Assembly: GCA_964446945.1 (NCBI GenBank)
Contig: CAYUQO010000005.1
Span: forward strand, 62,001 to 126,000
Origin: CAIYRG01 sp964446945
GTDB taxonomy: Bacteria; Pseudomonadota; Alphaproteobacteria; Micropepsales; Micropepsaceae
DNA length: 64,000 bases
Direction of reading: 5' to 3'
Shown here: piece after piece, positions 42,376 through 51,722 of the stretch
Layout: each line of letters opens with the position of its first letter
Numbering within the stretch: position 1 is the stretch's first letter
The notes under the pieces: generated by a model
What the model saw: only the letters and a program-made list of their open reading frames with translations
Told to the model about the DNA's origin: nothing
Database searches by the model: none
Program-made: the position numbers and the translations under genes

Positions 42376-43836
42376 ATGCAGTACTCGGGTGAAATTCGTG
42401 GGAGAACTACATTCGACGGCAGCGCGGCCTTGTGCCTGCTGCTGCCGGCCTTCATGCCGCTGCAGTTCACCATCATCGGCAGACTCATGGCGCCTGAACT
42501 CGTGATTGCGGCGATTTTCCCGTATATACTGTTGTTGCGCATCCACCTGTTTAAAGACCTCCTGGTCAGGCGCGTCCTTGTTCTGGGTGTCCTGTGGCTG
42601 TGCGGACTCGTCGCCACGGACATCATTCGCCATACGGCGGCGGCCGATTATCTGCGCGGCTGGGCGCTGGTAAGTTTTACGCTGATCGACTTTGCCTGCT
42701 TTTACTTGCTTGTCGAAAAGAAAATATTCCGCCTCAAACTCCTGGTGCTCGGCTGGGCGATCGGGACAGGTCTCGAAATATTTTTGAGTCCCCTGGAAGG
42801 TGCAGTCAGGTGGAAGTTGGGGGCGGGCGACGCGGTGATTATCGGCGTAATGGCTCTCATCGCGCTGTTGCAGAAAAATTTCGTATCGGCGCGTGGCGAA
42901 GGCATCCTGGGCTCGATTATAGGTTCGGCTCTGAGCGTGATTTTCAACGCTCGCAACCTGGCGGGCAGGACATTCCTCAATGCGGCATTACTGAGTCTCA
43001 CCTATTTTCGCCGCTACCAACGCTCTGCAGGCCTGACGCCGCGAAGAATTGCGGCAATTGCGGTATTTACTTTGCCACTGACCTTCGTCGCCCTGGAAGC
43101 CTATGGCGTCCTGGCCGACAGCGGCGTGATGGGCGAGGATGCGAAAGCGACGTATCAGGCACAGTCGAATGCAAGTTTCGGGGTCTTCGGCGTTATGTTC
43201 GGCGGGCGTCCGGAAATTTTCATTTCTTCTCAGGCTGTCATGGACAGTCCGGTGATCGGTCACGGCTCCTGGGCGCGCAGCATGTATTATTATCTCAAAT
43301 ACCGCGAACTGGCCCGGCTGGGATTTGACGTTTCGCAATCTGGAGTCGATGACCTCCAGGACCTTGAAGCTGTCAGGGGCGCGGAACCGGAGATCCCCGC
43401 GCATAGCATTTTGATGGGCAGTTGGGTTTGGGGGGGCCTATTGGGCGGAGTCTTCTGGATCTATGTTCTGTATCTCACACTACGTTGCCTCGCCGTCGTC
43501 GTCCCTATCAGGGACACGTTGACGCCTTTGGTCATATCCGTATGCAACTTGTTCCTGTGGGACATTCTCTTTTCGCCTTACGGAAACGACCGTCGCTTCG
43601 AAGCCGCTATATTCATTACCCTGACGATCGTTGCGACGGAACGCCTGACAAAGGCGGCGTCCACCCGTGGCTTCAGGCCGGTTGCTGTCGGGGAATTCCT
43701 TAGTCGCCGCTATGCCACGTCAGTCGGCGCCGGTCAGCCGCCGGTATTCGACAAGACCGTGTGGCTGCGCAATCAGCTGGAACACCGGTTGAGGAAGGAC
43801 ATACCGGATTCGTCCTCTCCGCAACGGCAAAGTTGA
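42376..43836 (+). CDS. Wzy-like polymerase / O-antigen-ligase-family membrane protein
   Basis: This 486-residue protein has about 10-12 TM helices and a long periplasmic loop (residues about 255-330) rich in Tyr/Arg, as in Wzy and WaaL. GSWVWGGLLGGVFWIYVLY and RTFLNAALLSLTYFRR are characteristic of the polymerase fold, but no unique motif exists. Position right after Wzx supports polymerase. AGGG precedes ATG 42376. The C-terminal 60 residues are cytoplasmic and charged. Confidence 0.75.
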   Translation: MQYSGEIRGRTTFDGSAALCLLLPAFMPLQFTIIGRLMAPELVIAAIFPYILLLRIHLFKDLLVRRVLVLGVLWLCGLVATDIIRHTAAADYLRGWALVSFTLIDFACFYLLVEKKIFRLKLLVLGWAIGTGLEIFLSPLEGAVRWKLGAGDAVIIGVMALIALLQKNFVSARGEGILGSIIGSALSVIFNARNLAGRTFLNAALLSLTYFRRYQRSAGLTPRRIAAIAVFTLPLTFVALEAYGVLADSGVMGEDAKATYQAQSNASFGVFGVMFGGRPEIFISSQAVMDSPVIGHGSWARSMYYYLKYRELARLGFDVSQSGVDDLQDLEAVRGAEPEIPAHSILMGSWVWGGLLGGVFWIYVLYLTLRCLAVVVPIRDTLTPLVISVCNLFLWDILFSPYGNDRRFEAAIFITLTIVATERLTKAASTRGFRPVAVGEFLSRRYATSVGAGQPPVFDKTVWLRNQLEHRLRKDIPDSSSPQRQS

Positions 43837-43840
43837 AACC

Positions 43841-44653
43841 GTGAGATTCTCGATCGTAACGATTTCTTTCAACCAGGCGGCGTTTCTCGAACGGGCGCTC
43901 GATTCCGTGGTGAAGCAATCGGGAGTCGAGCTGGACTATATTGTTGTCGATCCGGGATCCACGGACGGAAGCCGTGCGATCATCGAGCGGCGGCGGAGCG
44001 ATATTGCGACGACAATATTCAGCGGAGACCGCGGTCCAGCCGACGGGCTCAACAAGGGTTTTGGCGCGGCGAAGGGCGAGATTTTCGGCTGTTTGAATTC
44101 CGACGATCTCTATCTGCCCGATGCGCTCAGGAAAGTGGCGTCGTTTTTCGCCCGCTATCCCGATACGGATGTTGTTACCGGCCATGGTTTCGTGATCGAC
44201 GGCCTGGGGCACGCGCTGCGGCGTTTCCGGTCGCCGCCCTTCAACGCTTACCGTTTTGCCTATGGACATTCCTACGTGCTGCAGCAATCGACTTTCTTCC
44301 GCAGAAGCGCATTCGAACGGGCCGGAGGATTCAACGCCGATAATCGCACCAGCTGGGATGGTGAGCTGTTACTGAAAATGGCGCTGCAAGGCGCGAAAAT
44401 CAGGGTGATTCCGGAATATTTGTCGTGCTTCACAATTCATATGGCGTCGATCACCGGAAGCGGAGCGACGCTCGCGGAAAGCCGGCGGAATCATGATCGT
44501 TACTTTGAGATGGTGATGGGACGCAAGCGGACGCGATGGGATCGTTCTCTTGCCGTTTGGGCAAGGGCCCGGAAATACCTTGCCGACCCCGTGAATCCCA
44601 TAACACGGCTTTTGGATATGACCATCGGTCCGAAGCTCCCCGTGCCTTTGTGA
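43841..44653 (+). CDS. GT2-family glycosyltransferase
   Basis: This is a 270-residue GT-A fold enzyme. FSIVTISFNQAAFLERALDSVVKQ, the nucleotide-sugar pocket YIVVDPGSTDGSRAIIE, the DxD-like LNSDDLYLPDAL and GGFNADNRTSWDGELLLKMAL are standard GT2 elements. GTG start at 43841, 4 nt after the polymerase stop. No TM anchor. It adds a sugar to the growing lipid-linked repeat; donor and acceptor are unknown. Confidence 0.87.
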   Translation: MRFSIVTISFNQAAFLERALDSVVKQSGVELDYIVVDPGSTDGSRAIIERRRSDIATTIFSGDRGPADGLNKGFGAAKGEIFGCLNSDDLYLPDALRKVASFFARYPDTDVVTGHGFVIDGLGHALRRFRSPPFNAYRFAYGHSYVLQQSTFFRRSAFERAGGFNADNRTSWDGELLLKMALQGAKIRVIPEYLSCFTIHMASITGSGATLAESRRNHDRYFEMVMGRKRTRWDRSLAVWARARKYLADPVNPITRLLDMTIGPKLPVPL

Positions 44654-44699
44654 CCCGGGCTCTTCTCAGTCACGCAGCAAGTCTGGCCGGGGATCGGAT

Positions 44700-45998
44700 T
44701 TGAGCGACGTAAGCGCACGCAATGTCGTGGTCGTCAACGGGTATAAAGTTTTTCACCTTGCAACATTGTCGGAAGAACTGGACCGGGCGGCGCGTCTTCA
44801 CTGCCTCGTAACCGGTGCCTATCCATATTTGCGCCTGAAAAAACTACTCAAGTTTTTCGAACGCTTCACCAATCTCGCGGCACGGTTAAGAACGCGGCAG
44901 GTCCACGTCTCGGAAGAGCGCATTGAGGCGTGCTGGCTCGGCGAGTGCTTGAATTATTTGGGAGTCGCTTACGATCATAAAGGATGGCGCCGGACATATG
45001 AGTTCCTGAACGGCCGTTCGATCGACATAATGTCCCGCAGAGCAGCGCGAATTCTGGGCCAACCACCAGATCGCCCGAAAATCCTGTACGTACGGAGTGG
45101 ATTTGGCGGTGCTGCACTCAGGGCGGCGAGGAGCCGCGGCGATTTGACGATATGCGATCAGAGCATTGCCCATCCCCGGATCATCGAAGGCCTGATACGG
45201 GAGAACGGAAACCTCGATTCCGGCAACATCCTGCAGAATCCGACTTCGGATATTTGGCGCCGGGCGGCGGATGACCTGTCTCTCTGCGATCATGTCCTGG
45301 TCAATTCGGATTTCGTGAAAAGCACCTTCGCCATGGCGGGCGCGCGCACTGACAATGTCCATGTTGTTTATCTGGGTATTGACCAACAGTTCATGAATTT
45401 TATTGCGTCTGCGCAGGCGCGTGGCAAATGCCGAAGAACGGACGGACCAGTGTCCATGCTGTTCGCAGGGGGCATAACACTCCGAAAAGGTATCGCCAAC
45501 CTGTCCGCCGCAATGGCGAAGATTCGCGATGTGGACTGCCACCTGAAGATTGCCGGTGCGCTCGGCACGAAGGATCGGCCGCATATCGCCGGGCTTGCCG
45601 CAGATCCGCGCGTCGCCTTTCTGGGCGCCAGGCCTCGCGATAGTCTTGCAGAGCTGATGTGCATGTCGGAGATATTCATTTTCCCCAGCCTTGCAGAAGG
45701 TTCAGCGAAGGTCATATTTGAAGCCATGGCAGCCGGTTGCTTTATCATCACGACTCCAAATTCCGGATCGATCGTGAGAGATGGCATTCATGGCTTCGTC
45801 GTGCCCGCGGGTGATGCAGACGCGCTCGCTGATGCCGTAAGGCGCGCGGCCGGGAATCGTGCGGGATTAGCCGAAATTGGCGCCCGCAACGCCCAAATCA
45901 TCGCTTCCGGATATTCGCAGGATCACTACGGCCGGCAGGTCACCGAATTGTTCGATTCGCTGGTTCCGCGGGAAAGGATCAACGCGACAGCGGCCTAA
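44700..45998 (+). CDS. GT4-family glycosyltransferase
   Basis: This is a 432-residue GT-B fold enzyme. The second domain is clear: SMLFAGGITLRKGIANLSAAMA, LAELMCMSEIFIFPSLAEGSAKVIFEAMAAGCFIITTPNSG with the EX7E-type Glu pair. The start is a TTG at 44700; no better start is in frame near the first strand NVVVVNGYKVFH. It ends convergently with the next gene, overlapping by 4 nt at the stop codons. Confidence 0.85.
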   Translation: MSDVSARNVVVVNGYKVFHLATLSEELDRAARLHCLVTGAYPYLRLKKLLKFFERFTNLAARLRTRQVHVSEERIEACWLGECLNYLGVAYDHKGWRRTYEFLNGRSIDIMSRRAARILGQPPDRPKILYVRSGFGGAALRAARSRGDLTICDQSIAHPRIIEGLIRENGNLDSGNILQNPTSDIWRRAADDLSLCDHVLVNSDFVKSTFAMAGARTDNVHVVYLGIDQQFMNFIASAQARGKCRRTDGPVSMLFAGGITLRKGIANLSAAMAKIRDVDCHLKIAGALGTKDRPHIAGLAADPRVAFLGARPRDSLAELMCMSEIFIFPSLAEGSAKVIFEAMAAGCFIITTPNSGSIVRDGIHGFVVPAGDADALADAVRRAAGNRAGLAEIGARNAQIIASGYSQDHYGRQVTELFDSLVPRERINATAA

Positions 45999-47008
45999 AC
46001 GGGATGCAGTTGCTGCTGTTGCTCCGCAACCAGTTTCGTACCAATGCGCATTATGATTTCGTCCAGCATGGATTTGGCGCGCACATCCCAGGTGCCCACT
46101 TGCAGGAGTCTTTGGCGATTCCGTCGTATCAGCGGCTTCCAATCCTCAATTCGATCAAGGATGGCCCGGACGTCGCGCGCTGCCGCGGTCAGATCGATCT
46201 GCACGACCGGGTTGTAGCCGAACAGTTCAATCAGCTCCTGTGGTGCGTGCCCGATCGGAAGACATCCGGCCGCCATCGCCTGAACATAACGATAGGTCAT
46301 GGTTTCCACGCCGCCGGTATAGCCATGGGTCATTGTTGCAGGGAAGCATGCGGCGAGCTTGGTATTGGCGAGACCTTCGACGAGCCTCTTGCGGTCATTG
46401 CTGAATATCTTTTCGCCCTTAATGCGCTCAAAGAGGTGAACGCGGCCGTCTTCAGCCAATGCCGGCCGTACCTGATCGTGGAATGAGTCATTCCGCCGGC
46501 CAAGCTCCATCAGATCGATCCCGCGCGCCTCTATGGGAATGTGATCGTCATATGCCTCCGGATTGGTTGCCTCTGGCGCCCAGACAAAGTCCATTTCGGG
46601 AAGATGCCGCTGCATATATTCGACGGAAGCTTTGGCCGAGATAAAGGCAACCACCGGCCTATGCCGCCGGAAGAACGCGATCCATTCGTCATAGCGGTTG
46701 GGCCAACAATCAAAGCAGTAGGTTGCGAGATTGCCGAAATAGCAAACCGGGAATGTCATGTATTCCGACAGCCCGTTAACGGGGACGATACTCAGTGTGT
46801 TCGTTCGGCGTCCAAGCGTCCGGAGAACGCGTGATTTGGCGAGAACCTTTGCAAACAGCTCTGTTGACTGGTTTCGCTGCGCAGTACGCACGCCAATCCC
46901 CAGCTTGCGGAAACTCTCTTCCATCCAGAAGATTTGGTAGACGCTGACCAGCGGGCTATCCCGCCGCACCGTCACGAACTGCAGCCTGGTTTGATCCAGA
47001 TCGGCCAT
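45995..47008 (-). CDS. Putative GT-B glycosyltransferase (Glyco_trans_1_2-like)
   Basis: This is a 337-residue protein. DRKRLVEGLANTKLAACFPATMTHGYTG, ETMTYRYVQAMAAGCLPIGHAPQELIELFGYNP and the following tail resemble the PF13524 group of GT-B enzymes. The N-terminal domain has no recognisable motif. It is the last gene of a minus-strand run (50478 to 45995) of glycosyltransferases and modifiers. Donor unknown. Confidence 0.7.
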   Translation of the reverse strand: MADLDQTRLQFVTVRRDSPLVSVYQIFWMEESFRKLGIGVRTAQRNQSTELFAKVLAKSRVLRTLGRRTNTLSIVPVNGLSEYMTFPVCYFGNLATYCFDCWPNRYDEWIAFFRRHRPVVAFISAKASVEYMQRHLPEMDFVWAPEATNPEAYDDHIPIEARGIDLMELGRRNDSFHDQVRPALAEDGRVHLFERIKGEKIFSNDRKRLVEGLANTKLAACFPATMTHGYTGGVETMTYRYVQAMAAGCLPIGHAPQELIELFGYNPVVQIDLTAAARDVRAILDRIEDWKPLIRRNRQRLLQVGTWDVRAKSMLDEIIMRIGTKLVAEQQQQLHPV

Positions 47009-47932
47009 TTACGACTCTGCCTCACTACCCTCGAGCTTCAGACCCGTGGCCCGCGAGAGCTCGGTTCCAAGTCTGCGGTTATCGACGTTCCTGAGTGCCC
47101 GTTCCAGTTCCAGGAGTTTGGCTCCCACCAGGAAGCGGTACCAGAATCCCTGCAGGACGTGATAGATCAAACCCTCCCGGCCATCCAGAAAGCCGAGTTG
47201 CAAAAAATAGCGATAAAGAAAATAGCCGAGAGCGGCGACAGGGGAGGGGAGCCGATCATATACGCTTTCCTTAACGCGGCGCTTGATGGCAGCTTGCGAT
47301 GTCCCGCGCATTTTGGATCGCGTATTCGCCAAAGTACCGCGCTTCTGAAGCAGTAGCTGGACCGCCTCGCGGGTGGCGTACGCGTTATGTTTGGTGATGA
47401 AGGCGCTCAAGTCGCCGAGATTATGGTCCGCAAAACCACCCGCAAACGTAACCGAAGCGCCGCTCTTCAAGAAAATATGTTCGTCCATCCAGCGGTCTTC
47501 AACGATGGCCGTTCCCCGCCGCCAGATGCGCAGGAGGATAAGCGGATAGCGTCCGCCATGGCGGATCCACCGGCCCAGAAAAATATGCTTTCGCTTGAGA
47601 TTGATTCCGTTCACGTCCGGCGGCAACTGCGGCAGCTTTTCGGCGATCTCGGCCGCCAGATCCGGCTCGATGATCTCATCCGCGTCCAGCCGCATCACCC
47701 AATCGGCCGATATCGGCAGAGTATCAAGCGCCCACTGAAATTGCCTCGCCTGATTGACGAAAGCATGCTGAACAACGATCGCGCCCTCGGCCGCAGCCAA
47801 TTCCGCTGTGCCGTCGGTAGACTGGGAATCGACAACAAATATTTCTGAAGCAATGGACTTTATGCACCCGATGGCCCTGCCAATGTGCACAGCCTCGTTT
47901 CGGGTAAGAATTACGACGGCGAGTGTGATCAC
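47009..47932 (-). CDS. GT2-family glycosyltransferase (WaaE/KdtX-like)
   Basis: This is a 307-residue protein. VVILTRNEAVHIGRAIGCIKSIASEIFVVDSQSTDGT, the acidic WVMRLDADEIIEP and KRKHIFLGRWIRHGGRYPLILLRIWRR match the WaaE-like glycosyltransferase group. The GTG start at 47932 overlaps the acetyltransferase stop (GTGA); the frame extends further upstream to 48091 but that part is antisense-like to the neighbour and lacks family similarity. The C-terminus ends next to the ATG of the following gene. Confidence 0.87.
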   Translation of the reverse strand: MITLAVVILTRNEAVHIGRAIGCIKSIASEIFVVDSQSTDGTAELAAAEGAIVVQHAFVNQARQFQWALDTLPISADWVMRLDADEIIEPDLAAEIAEKLPQLPPDVNGINLKRKHIFLGRWIRHGGRYPLILLRIWRRGTAIVEDRWMDEHIFLKSGASVTFAGGFADHNLGDLSAFITKHNAYATREAVQLLLQKRGTLANTRSKMRGTSQAAIKRRVKESVYDRLPSPVAALGYFLYRYFLQLGFLDGREGLIYHVLQGFWYRFLVGAKLLELERALRNVDNRRLGTELSRATGLKLEGSEAES

Positions 47933-48519
47933 TGCTGGTAAGCCATTTCGCGTTTGCGGACCATGGTCGCCGGGTTGCCCAGATAGATGCTTCGCGCAGC
48001 GAGGTCGTGGAACGCGACCGCCCGGGCGGCCAAAATGGCTCCATCGCCAATCGTGACTCCCGGTCCAACAAAACATTCTGCAGCCAGCCAAACATCACTG
48101 CCGATCGATATCGGGCGCGCGGTGATTTGGAATGCGGGATCATGAATATCATGCGTGCCGGCGCAGAGATGCGCGCCTTGCGAAACGACGGTGAATGGGC
48201 CGATGCGGATGGGCGCCATTGCATAGCAGGTGACTCTCGGGCCCAGGCAGGAAAAACGTTCCATCGAAAGATTTGGCGGATACCAGATGCGTACGGACGA
48301 ATACACATGCGCAGTCCAGGCGATGTTGGCACCAAATATGCGCAGCAACAGAATTCGCCACCGATGCAGCGGCGCGGGAGTCCAGGCGGCCAACGCGAAC
48401 CAGGTGGTATTCCAGATGGCCCGGAACAGCCGATGGCGCAATCCGAAGCTCGGACCGCCTTCTCTGGTGCGAGCGGCCGTGGCATCCAGCATCGATGATT
48501 CGCCCAGTTTGCGCATCAA
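47929..48519 (-). CDS. WcaF-like hexapeptide acetyltransferase
   Basis: This is a 196-residue protein with a left-handed beta-helix. FGANIAWTAHVYSSVRIWYPPNL, GAHLCAGTHDIHDPAF (catalytic His region), SIGSDVWLAAECFVGPGVTIGDGAILAA and SIYLGNPATMVRKRE are typical of colanic-acid acetyltransferase WcaF relatives. It should O-acetylate the repeat unit using acetyl-CoA in the cytoplasm. Alternative start at ATG 48492. Overlaps the GT2 gene. Confidence 0.87.
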   Translation of the reverse strand: MMRKLGESSMLDATAARTREGGPSFGLRHRLFRAIWNTTWFALAAWTPAPLHRWRILLLRIFGANIAWTAHVYSSVRIWYPPNLSMERFSCLGPRVTCYAMAPIRIGPFTVVSQGAHLCAGTHDIHDPAFQITARPISIGSDVWLAAECFVGPGVTIGDGAILAARAVAFHDLAARSIYLGNPATMVRKREMAYQQ

Positions 48520-48539
48520 GCCGTCAATTCCCGCCCAAC

Positions 48540-49289
48540 CTATAGCTCATCATAATTGATAAAAGACGTTTTTAGATCTGAGCCGGTCCACCATTCGCAA
48601 TCGAGTGTTTCGTACTCCTCAGCGTAGGCATCGTGGCCGGGATGCACCATGATCTCGACGGAGCACGCTTTGGATGGTCTGCTGTCAATGAATGACAGCA
48701 AATCTGTGAAATAATCCGTTGTCCGTAAGCCAAGGGCATATCTTGCCGCCTTGTTCCACATCCATTTCTTCGCCAGCAGGAGCGACGATTTCCTCTCACG
48801 CTTTACGAAGATGTTCCGGGATGGCCGGACTTTTCGGATCCCGTATTTCCTCGCGACTGCCGCCAAAACCGGAAAGATCACGGGGATCGTGTGGACATGG
48901 TGGTGCGAATCGATGTGGCTGACCCTTCCAACCTCGGCCTGGACACGCTCGATTTGGGCGCAGAATTCGCGGTAGGCGGCGGAAAGAAAAGCAGAGCTTA
49001 TGCCGCGCGCACGCAAATGCCCGTGGTCCGCCGTGAGCAGCATACGGACGTCGCCACTTCGGCTCAGCGGGGCGAATTCCGTGAGATTGAGATGCACCCC
49101 GAACGAGCAGTGCGGATAGTGACGGGCACGAATCGCGGCAGCCCCGAAAGCGGGCCCATTGGCGAGCATCGTGGCGGATTTCACTCGCCCCTTTTCGACC
49201 ATGGCAAAGATCGCGTCATTCACCTTTTCCGACATGCCGAGATCGTCCGCATTGACGATGACGCGCTGCAGGACAGTTTCGGCCCGCAT
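48540..49289 (-). CDS. ChbG/YdjC-like (HpnK-like) carbohydrate deacetylase
   Basis: This is a 249-residue protein. Metal and catalytic residues in VIVNADDLGMSEKVNDAI (Asp15, Asp16) and in VSHIDSHHHVHTIPVIFPVLAAVA match the YdjC family, which removes N-acetyl groups from diacetylchitobiose-like sugars or hopanoid-linked sugars. ATG 49289 lies 1 nt after the stop of the GT4 gene; the longer frame to 49460 has no homologous content. It may deacetylate an amino sugar of the polymer. Confidence 0.85.
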   Translation of the reverse strand: MRAETVLQRVIVNADDLGMSEKVNDAIFAMVEKGRVKSATMLANGPAFGAAAIRARHYPHCSFGVHLNLTEFAPLSRSGDVRMLLTADHGHLRARGISSAFLSAAYREFCAQIERVQAEVGRVSHIDSHHHVHTIPVIFPVLAAVARKYGIRKVRPSRNIFVKRERKSSLLLAKKWMWNKAARYALGLRTTDYFTDLLSFIDSRPSKACSVEIMVHPGHDAYAEEYETLDCEWWTGSDLKTSFINYDEL

Positions 49290-49290
49290 A

Positions 49291-50478
49291 TCAAGGTGCG
49301 ACAGCGCGATAATCGGATTTGCGCGTGGTGCGCATCTCTTCGACCAGGCGGATGAGATCGCGCGCTGCGCTGTGTGCGTGAAATCGGGTAAGGAAGGTCT
49401 GCCGTGCCGATTTGCGCATCCGCTCGCGACCTGATGCGTCCAGAAGGAGGAAGCGATCAAGCAGCATGGTCACTCCTTCTTTCGTATCTTCCGCAACAAA
49501 CCCGCAGGAATCAGTTTCGACTTCACGACATATATTGACTTTGTCGCTGATGAGCACGGGCGTCGAGCATGACAGCGCCTCGGTCACGGCTATTCCGAAG
49601 TTTTCCTGGTGGGACGGCAAAACAAAGGCTTGAGCCGCGCGAAATGCGCCCCACTTTGCCTCGCCCGTCAACATGCCGGGCCAATGCACCCGTCCGGAAA
49701 TTCCGAGCGCTGTCGCACGGTGTTCCAAATCCTGCCGCCAACCTGTTTGATCCGGCCCCGCAATCACGAGGTCAACCATTGGATATTTCGCCGCGATCGC
49801 TGCAAAGCCGTCTATCAGGATGTCGCAGCCTTTTTTGCGGTGAATGCGGCTTAAAAACAGGACATAGGGCCTCTGCTCGAGGGCGGGAAGTATCGCACGG
49901 AATTGGGCAATCTGCCGCTCCGCACGGTCGGGAGCATCGGCTGTCCCATAGGCGATGACGCGTTCACGGTACCGGTGACCAAAGAATTCACCGCGAGCCA
50001 AATCGCGTTCCTGCGCAGTTGTGAAGAGAACAGCCTGTGCATCGGCCAGAACGCGCCCCTCGAATGGCAGCCAGAATAGCTGCTTTGCGATGTGCTTGGC
50101 GGGATAGGCGCGGCGAAACCATGGATCCAGCATCCCATGGGTAAAAACGGCGTAGGGGGTGGAGGAGTGCGCCAACCCGCGCCACGTACCGACCGAGGAA
50201 TAATTCCACAGTCCATGGATAATGACCGCGTCATATTCTTTTGCCCGCGCACGCAGCCAACGGTGAAGTTTCGGCGTGTAGCGGTATTTGCCAAGCCCGG
50301 GTCCGACCGCGTGAATCGGCAGGGGAAAGTCCGCAAGCCACGGGTCGCCGGGGGCGTCCAGACAAAGCATTTCGTTGGAGCACCCCATGCCGGCCATCAG
50401 ATTCGATACCTGTACCAGACCTTCGATCGGTCCCCCGGTGGCCGGGTCGGCAGAGCCAATGACACGAAGGATCTTCAC
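49291..50478 (-). CDS. GT4-family glycosyltransferase
   Basis: This 395-residue GT-B enzyme has N-terminal MKILRVIGSADPATGGPIEGLVQ with the GG loop and HGLWNYSSVGTWRGLA. The second domain has RPYVLFLSRIHRKKGCDILIDGFA and the donor motif FVLPSHQENFGIAVTEALSCSTPVLISD with two Glu. It opens the minus-strand run toward 45995. Its start lies 52 nt from the duplicated leader of FkbM B, so the two may share a divergent promoter. Confidence 0.88.
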   Translation of the reverse strand: MKILRVIGSADPATGGPIEGLVQVSNLMAGMGCSNEMLCLDAPGDPWLADFPLPIHAVGPGLGKYRYTPKLHRWLRARAKEYDAVIIHGLWNYSSVGTWRGLAHSSTPYAVFTHGMLDPWFRRAYPAKHIAKQLFWLPFEGRVLADAQAVLFTTAQERDLARGEFFGHRYRERVIAYGTADAPDRAERQIAQFRAILPALEQRPYVLFLSRIHRKKGCDILIDGFAAIAAKYPMVDLVIAGPDQTGWRQDLEHRATALGISGRVHWPGMLTGEAKWGAFRAAQAFVLPSHQENFGIAVTEALSCSTPVLISDKVNICREVETDSCGFVAEDTKEGVTMLLDRFLLLDASGRERMRKSARQTFLTRFHAHSAARDLIRLVEEMRTTRKSDYRAVAP

Positions 50479-50529
50479 GGCCCTTGCCGGTACAGTCTGA
50501 GTGCGTACACAGAGTTTGCGGCGCCGATA

Positions 50530-50572
50530 TGCATGAAAAACCTATCCCAAAATTGCTGATAGCTGTCGATAG
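50530..50572 (+). repeat. Duplicated 43-bp leader, copy A
   Basis: This is upstream of FkbM gene B. The same 43 bases occur at 52503-52545 with 3 mismatches, centred on AACCTATCCCAAAATTGCTG. Copy A lies between the divergent GT4 and FkbM B genes. Similarity also continues, more loosely, through the RBS region into the coding parts, so this is the left end of a duplicated gene block rather than a stand-alone repeat. Confidence 0.8.
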
Positions 50573-50656
50573 CAGTGCTTGACCAGCCCAAGCCGGCCAG
50601 CCTCGGTGAATGCTGGCGGGGGCGTGTGAAGGCCGCTATCTTGCCCTGATCAGTGG

Positions 50657-51559
50657 ATGGCAACAGTGTTTTTCGACAAAGGGCATCGGCAATATATCCG
50701 GGAGATTGGACCGCTCAGATGGGCCAGCCGCTACGCCGTCCGCCAGTTCAACAAACGCGTGCTCCGGCGCGGCGTGAATTTAAAGCTTCCCACAGGCGTA
50801 ACGATCTACCTGCCGCGTGATAGCCGGAATTCGACTTCGGTCTATGTGACAAACGCGAATATTGATTGGGGTTGTGAAGTACTGTTTGCGCGCTTCGCCG
50901 AGAAAACCCGCGACTTCTTCGATGTCGGGGCGCATATCGGGTATTATTCCGCATATCTCTCGCCGCTGGTCAGGCGTGTTTATGCCTTCGAACCCCATCC
51001 CGGGAATCGCGACGCGCTGGCGCGAAATGCCGAGCGTGCCGGCAATGTCGAGGTCATTGCAAAGGCTGTTTCCTCCCAAACCGGGGAAGGTGTCTTCAAC
51101 ATCGGCCCGGACAATTCGACGAGCGGCATAAACCGGCAAGGGCGGCCCATTCGCGTGCCGCTTACGGCGATCGACGACTTCGTTGCCGAGCGCGGGAATG
51201 CCGATCCGGCCCTGATCAAGATCGACACCGAGGGTCACGATGTCGAGGTCCTGAAGGGCATGCGCAGGACGGTCGCGAAGTCGCAACCGCTGATCCTGAC
51301 CGAATGCGACGACCGCGATTCGATGATGAGGCTTTGCTCCGAATGGGGCTATTCCGCCTTTGCCTTTGTCCGCGACCGGTCAAGTTATGAGGCGCAGTTT
51401 CAGCGGTTCGATTCTTCGGATGATTTCAGAGACCGCTGGGTCAATATGACGTTTCTGGTGCCCAGGCGTCTGGCGCCCGCTTTTGCCGAACGTGCAGACG
51501 CTTTAAATCTCGCTCCGCCGATCCGAACCCGTAATACGGCGCTGTGTCGAAATGGGTAA
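50657..51559 (+). CDS. FkbM-family methyltransferase B with a grafted C-terminus
   Basis: This 300-residue SAM enzyme has motif I FFDVGAHIGYYSAYLSPL (residues 87-104), motif II YAFEPHPGNRDAL (109-121) and the signature ALIKIDTEGHDVEVLKG (185-201) followed by ILTECD. The last 16 or so residues (from about 51507) lie on the antisense of an aldo/keto reductase remnant that reads the other way, so the natural end was apparently lost at a recombination join and a new stop is used. The core is complete and may remain active. A decayed copy lies at 52663. Confidence 0.84.
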   Translation: MATVFFDKGHRQYIREIGPLRWASRYAVRQFNKRVLRRGVNLKLPTGVTIYLPRDSRNSTSVYVTNANIDWGCEVLFARFAEKTRDFFDVGAHIGYYSAYLSPLVRRVYAFEPHPGNRDALARNAERAGNVEVIAKAVSSQTGEGVFNIGPDNSTSGINRQGRPIRVPLTAIDDFVAERGNADPALIKIDTEGHDVEVLKGMRRTVAKSQPLILTECDDRDSMMRLCSEWGYSAFAFVRDRSSYEAQFQRFDSSDDFRDRWVNMTFLVPRRLAPAFAERADALNLAPPIRTRNTALCRNG

Positions 51560-51689
51560 GCCCATGATCATAAGCGGCATCGAGGAGGCGCAGCCGTTCG
51601 GAACGGCGGCCAGCCCTGAAAAGACTTGCCGTACCGAAAATGAAGCGGGAAACGGAAAGCGCCGTGCCGGGTAAGATGATGCGCCGCAT
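51507..51689 (-). pseudogene. Aldo/keto reductase N-terminal fragment
   Basis: From ATG 51689 the minus strand reads LSVSRFIFGTASLF, RLLDAAYDHGLTHFDTAPYYG and GFGSAERDL, the beta-1 to alpha-1 part of an aldo/keto reductase with catalytic Asp48 and Tyr53. After residue 62 similarity stops and the frame runs into the end of FkbM gene B. About 80% of the gene, including Lys and His of the tetrad, is missing. It is related in fold to the intact gene at 36693 but is a different subgroup by wording. Confidence 0.72.
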
Positions 51690-51722
51690 GTCGTCAGCCC
51701 CCCCGAGCGCACGACACTACTT

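Noticed and set aside
45995..45998. Overlapping stop codons of convergent glycosyltransferase genes
   Set aside because: A 4-nt convergent overlap is ordinary in compact loci.
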